Source of the DNA: Parcubacteria group bacterium
Lineage (GTDB): Bacteria; Patescibacteriota; Minisyncoccia; UBA6257; JAAZHW01
Length of the DNA stretch: 9,982 bases
NCBI GenBank assembly: GCA_012510515.1
Contig: JAAZHW010000076.1
Coordinates: forward strand, 1 to 9,982
Direction: 5' to 3'
A program made the position numbers and the translations under genes. The notes beneath the pieces are model-generated. The model saw nothing but the letters and a program-made list of their open reading frames with translations. It was not told the origin of the DNA and ran no database searches. Positions 7,333 to 9,982 of this stretch are shown in pieces; positions within the stretch are counted from its first letter, which is position 1; each line of letters opens with the position of its first letter.

Positions 7333-9816
7333 CTATCTTCTTTTATTTTTTTCTTTGGCTGCTTCTTCTTTGGCCTTTCTCTCAATTTCTTTCTTTTTCA
7401 AGTTATCAAAAATTCCTTTTAATTTATCATTACTTTCTATAGTCTTAGCGCCCAACGGATAATTATTTAAGGAATCAAGTAGTTTAAATTGCGCTTGTTC
7501 ATCATTTTTATAAATATCATCAATCAGTTTATTAATATCACTATTTAGCTGATCAGGAGTCTTTTTATTGGCCAACATTAATGAATGTCCTAATTCTTCG
7601 GGTTTAGTAGTTTCGGCCTTCCATTGAATAATACCATCTCTTACTGTAGATAATTGCATATAAGAAGGGTCATTTTTATCAGGCAAGGTTGGAATTTTAA
7701 TTTCAGCCGGGTCTTTTTCTTTGAATTCTTCAGAAACAACTTCAACGAATTGATTGATGGATATTTTTCCATCAACAACATTATTAGCTGTTTCTAAGAT
7801 TTTTTTATTCCACTCTGGATGAACGTTCATTGCGCTCTTATCATATTTTGATAATAAATTTTCATAAATTCCTTTTAATTTAGCATCATCTTCTATAGTC
7901 TTAGCGCCCAACGGATAATTATTTAAGGAATCAAGTAGTTTAAATTGCGCTTGTTCATCATTTTTATAAATATCATCAAGTATCTTATTAATATCATTAT
8001 TTAGTTGACTAGGATTGTTTTTATTAGCTAACATTAATGAACGTCCTAATTCTTTAGGTTCAGTAGTTTTGGCCTTCCATTGAATAATACCGTCTCTTAC
8101 TGCAGATAATTGTTTATAAGAAGAATCATTTTCATCAGGCAAGGTTGGAATTTTAATTTCAGTCGGGTCTTTTCCTTTGAATTCTTCAGAAATAACGTCA
8201 GCTAATTGATTAGTGAATGCTTTTCCATCAACAACATTATTAGCTGTTTCTAAGATTTTTTTATTCCACTCTGGATGAGCTTTCATTACACTCTTATACT
8301 CATTATTAAATCCGTATTTTGATAATAAATCTACATTATCTTTAAATTTAAGACCAATATCACCATCGGTTTTCTTAGCTAAAGCCGCCAAAGCCGCTGC
8401 TTTTTCGTGTCTATCGTTAGCAAAAGTTTTTATTATTCCTTCTAATTGACTTTTATCATAACCTTCATATTTTTTCATTTTCTTTTCATTAGCTTTTTTC
8501 TTATTTTCTTCTGATTGAGCTACTATCCCTCGACTTAATTTGGTTACACCCGTTAAAGCAGCGACTGTTTTTATACCCTTAGAAGATTTTTCTAACCCCT
8601 TTTGTATTCCTTTGGCCGCTGGAGTAGCAGCTCCCACTGCTAATTTTTTACCACCTGAAACTACCATTTTTCCTGCCCTATCTCCTGTTTTTTTAGCAAA
8701 CCCCAATGCTGCCTTTGAAGCGCCATCTCCTAATTTTTGACCAGCCATTAATCCTCCAACTAAAAAACCAATCACCAAAAGTAATTGCAAAACACTTAAT
8801 ATATTAAACATCGTGTTAGTAGAACCACCAAATAATCCTTGATTAAATTGCGCCATATAAGCATCACTAAATTTTAATGATTTAAAATTACTTGCTGTTA
8901 ATAAAGCTAAATAAACAAAAAATCCAATTACTGGCGCAATAAAACATTGCTTTAAAAAATTACCCCACCATTCTCCTCCAAGCCTCTTTAGAGTTGGAAT
9001 AGGAAACAAATTTACTACCCAAGCCAAAGGAGCTAAAATTAACAATATCCACAAAGAAAAAAGCCGAACTAATAATGTTCCCACCAAAGCTCCTAAAACA
9101 ACAATTACCATAAAACTAAAAATAATGCTAAATATTAATCGAACTATAGACATAAAAACTTTGTCACCTATGCTTGAATCGTCGAATTTGTTTTCTAACT
9201 TTTGCTGAACAGGCGTTAAAGAATCATCGGCTTCTTGATAATTAAGAAATTTTTGTAATTGAAAGGCGTTAGCTAAAGCATTAGAAATATAAATCCCTCT
9301 TCCTTCAGACGAACCCGCTGATGGCCCAAAAAGAAAATAATTAAAAAAGACATTAGAAAAATCAATAATAATACCACCAATCATTAAACTAAAATTTATC
9401 AAAACAGCCATTACAATAATATTAACCAAAAGCTTTTGATTGTTTTTAGTATTAATTCGTAAAATATAACCAAAAGCCACATATACTAACAAAGCAATAA
9501 AAAACAAATTAGCAAAATCACGGGCTACTTTCCAACCAGTTATCACTACTGGCATTTTGGTAAAAACCGAAGCATCAACAATTAAAGATAAAAGTTTTGA
9601 TTCTAAAATTATAATTTGATTAGCTACGAATGAAACTAAATTACCCATCCAAATAAATGGACTGGATAATGCATCTCCTGTTATTTTTTCAATAAGACTT
9701 GCTTTAGCCGAAGAAACAAATATAAAACAAAACAACAAACCCAACATCAATCCATTTCTAATTTTGGTATTTTTTAATATTTTTTTAATTTTTAACCCAA
9801 TATTTTTTAAAAACAT
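7333..9816 (-). CDS. VirB6/TrbL-like polytopic membrane protein with duplicated soluble tail
   Basis: An 827-residue protein, the likely inner-membrane channel or platform subunit of a type IV secretion/conjugation-like machine. Residues 21-38 are a signal-like helix; further hydrophobic segments lie near 101-120, 128-151, 220-245, 245-272, 291-307 and 336-358. The segment LAPLAWVVNLFPIPTL (261-276) followed by GEWWGNFLKQ and a Pro-containing helix is characteristic of TrbL/VirB6-like proteins. Residues about 360-450 are Gly/Ala/Lys-rich, probably a linker; the remainder is a charged soluble tail carrying two tandem homologous domains (starting at HPEWN, residues 514 and 666; about 80% identical over 141 positions). 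First gene of the visible operon; start ATG at 9816 has no Shine-Dalgarno and is the first Met. The frame ends at a TAG inside an A-rich tract, but a coding-like tail (SKKNIIYDQFGNPINQ) follows in the +1 frame to 7284, so the true C-terminus may be longer. Substrate unknown. Confidence 0.88.
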   Translation of the reverse strand: MFLKNIGLKIKKILKNTKIRNGLMLGLLFCFIFVSSAKASLIEKITGDALSSPFIWMGNLVSFVANQIIILESKLLSLIVDASVFTKMPVVITGWKVARDFANLFFIALLVYVAFGYILRINTKNNQKLLVNIIVMAVLINFSLMIGGIIIDFSNVFFNYFLFGPSAGSSEGRGIYISNALANAFQLQKFLNYQEADDSLTPVQQKLENKFDDSSIGDKVFMSIVRLIFSIIFSFMVIVVLGALVGTLLVRLFSLWILLILAPLAWVVNLFPIPTLKRLGGEWWGNFLKQCFIAPVIGFFVYLALLTASNFKSLKFSDAYMAQFNQGLFGGSTNTMFNILSVLQLLLVIGFLVGGLMAGQKLGDGASKAALGFAKKTGDRAGKMVVSGGKKLAVGAATPAAKGIQKGLEKSSKGIKTVAALTGVTKLSRGIVAQSEENKKKANEKKMKKYEGYDKSQLEGIIKTFANDRHEKAAALAALAKKTDGDIGLKFKDNVDLLSKYGFNNEYKSVMKAHPEWNKKILETANNVVDGKAFTNQLADVISEEFKGKDPTEIKIPTLPDENDSSYKQLSAVRDGIIQWKAKTTEPKELGRSLMLANKNNPSQLNNDINKILDDIYKNDEQAQFKLLDSLNNYPLGAKTIEDDAKLKGIYENLLSKYDKSAMNVHPEWNKKILETANNVVDGKISINQFVEVVSEEFKEKDPAEIKIPTLPDKNDPSYMQLSTVRDGIIQWKAETTKPEELGHSLMLANKKTPDQLNSDINKLIDDIYKNDEQAQFKLLDSLNNYPLGAKTIESNDKLKGIFDNLKKKEIERKAKEEAAKEKNKRR
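7399..8277 (-). repeat. In-frame tandem duplication (456-bp unit) in the VirB6-like gene tail
   Basis: Two copies, read on the minus strand 8277-7822 and 7821 to about 7399, offset by exactly 456 bp (152 codons). Protein copies begin HPEWNKKILE at residues 514 and 666 and share 113 of 141 positions. Two blocks are identical at DNA level: 7435-7523 with 7891-7979 (89 bp) and 7765-7822 with 8221-8278 (58 bp). Homology extends a little upstream of HPEWN (LLSKY at 497 and 654), where the copies differ by a five-residue indel, so the original duplicated unit was about 157 codons. Confidence 0.95.
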
Positions 9817-9982
9817 ATTTGATAATTAAACTACAATTAGCATTACAAACATCAATATCTAAATACTCACCATTATCTATAACATACTTATTAACGATAT
9901 CATCACAACAATAGAGTACAGAAGATGTTAGGGAGAAACAGAAGGTTCACAAGCACTTATGCAACTCCTAAGAGTTGAATAC

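Noticed and set aside
7313..7335. Read-through of TAG in the VirB6-like gene as an alternative to a frameshift
   Set aside because: Continuing in the same frame gives only six codons (QKKYYL) before TGA, and nine codons for the pilin candidate; the +1 tails are longer, more protein-like and end just before the next start.
7399..8277. The large direct repeat as a mobile element or target-site duplication
   Set aside because: Copies are contiguous, in frame and contain no transposase or inverted ends; it is an internal protein-domain duplication.
8540..8740. Plus-strand open frame opposite the Gly/Ala-rich linker of the VirB6-like gene
   Set aside because: A shadow of the codon bias on the minus strand; no independent support. 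Other plus-strand frames at 2892, 5248, 5481, 5890 and 6469 were rejected for the same reason.
9962..9977. Perfect 6-bp inverted repeat CAACTC-CTAA-GAGTTG as a terminator or operator
   Set aside because: Short stem of modest GC content with no T-tract on either side; too likely by chance at the edge of the window.

Overview
This AT-rich window reads as one stretch of a Candidate Phyla Radiation (Patescibacteria; Parcubacteria-like by overall feel) genome. The evidence is the gene set and its order, the strong A/T bias, very tight gene packing, SD-less starts (no gene has a visible Shine-Dalgarno sequence), and protein styles familiar from that group (PrgI + split VirB4 + TrbL/VirB6-like protein + WD40-like lipid-anchor-free protein). 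Taxonomy is inference; no rRNA or marker gene is present. The standard bacterial code works throughout (TGA is used as a stop at 1616-1618).

All nine convincing genes lie on the minus strand and look like one operon transcribed from right to left. In order of transcription: a large polytopic VirB6/TrbL-like channel protein (9816-7333) whose soluble tail carries a tandem 152-157-residue duplication; a long acidic, mostly disordered protein with a small N-terminal domain (7268-5724); a PrgI-family two-helix membrane protein (5719-5318); a TraC-like/VirB4 N-terminal domain as a separate protein (5315-4608); the VirB4 ATPase (4597-2795); a small acidic-headed membrane protein (2756-2355); a secreted protein with two Ig/PKD-like domains (2347-1616), overlapping by 4 bp with a VirB2/TrbC-like pilin candidate (1619-891); and a membrane-anchored WD40/TolB-like protein (824-39). 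Together they suggest a reduced type IV secretion or conjugation-like envelope machine: energy from VirB4, a membrane platform of PrgI and VirB6-like protein, and a VirB2-like pilus subunit, with accessory surface proteins. No VirB8, VirB9, VirB10, VirD4 or relaxase is in the window.

The most interesting points are: (i) a recent, patchily homogenised tandem duplication in the VirB6-like tail; (ii) three genes whose reading frame ends early while coding-like sequence continues in the +1 frame, two of them ending 15-17 nt before the next start codon, which also accounts for the two largest intergenic gaps and the only two TAG stops; (iii) a pilin candidate carrying a very acidic Cys-rich segment and a Pro-Ser tail; (iv) uniform lack of Shine-Dalgarno sequences. 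The rightmost 166 bases (9817-9982) contain no gene I can call, only short coding-like fragments. There is no RNA gene, CRISPR array or insertion sequence that I can see.
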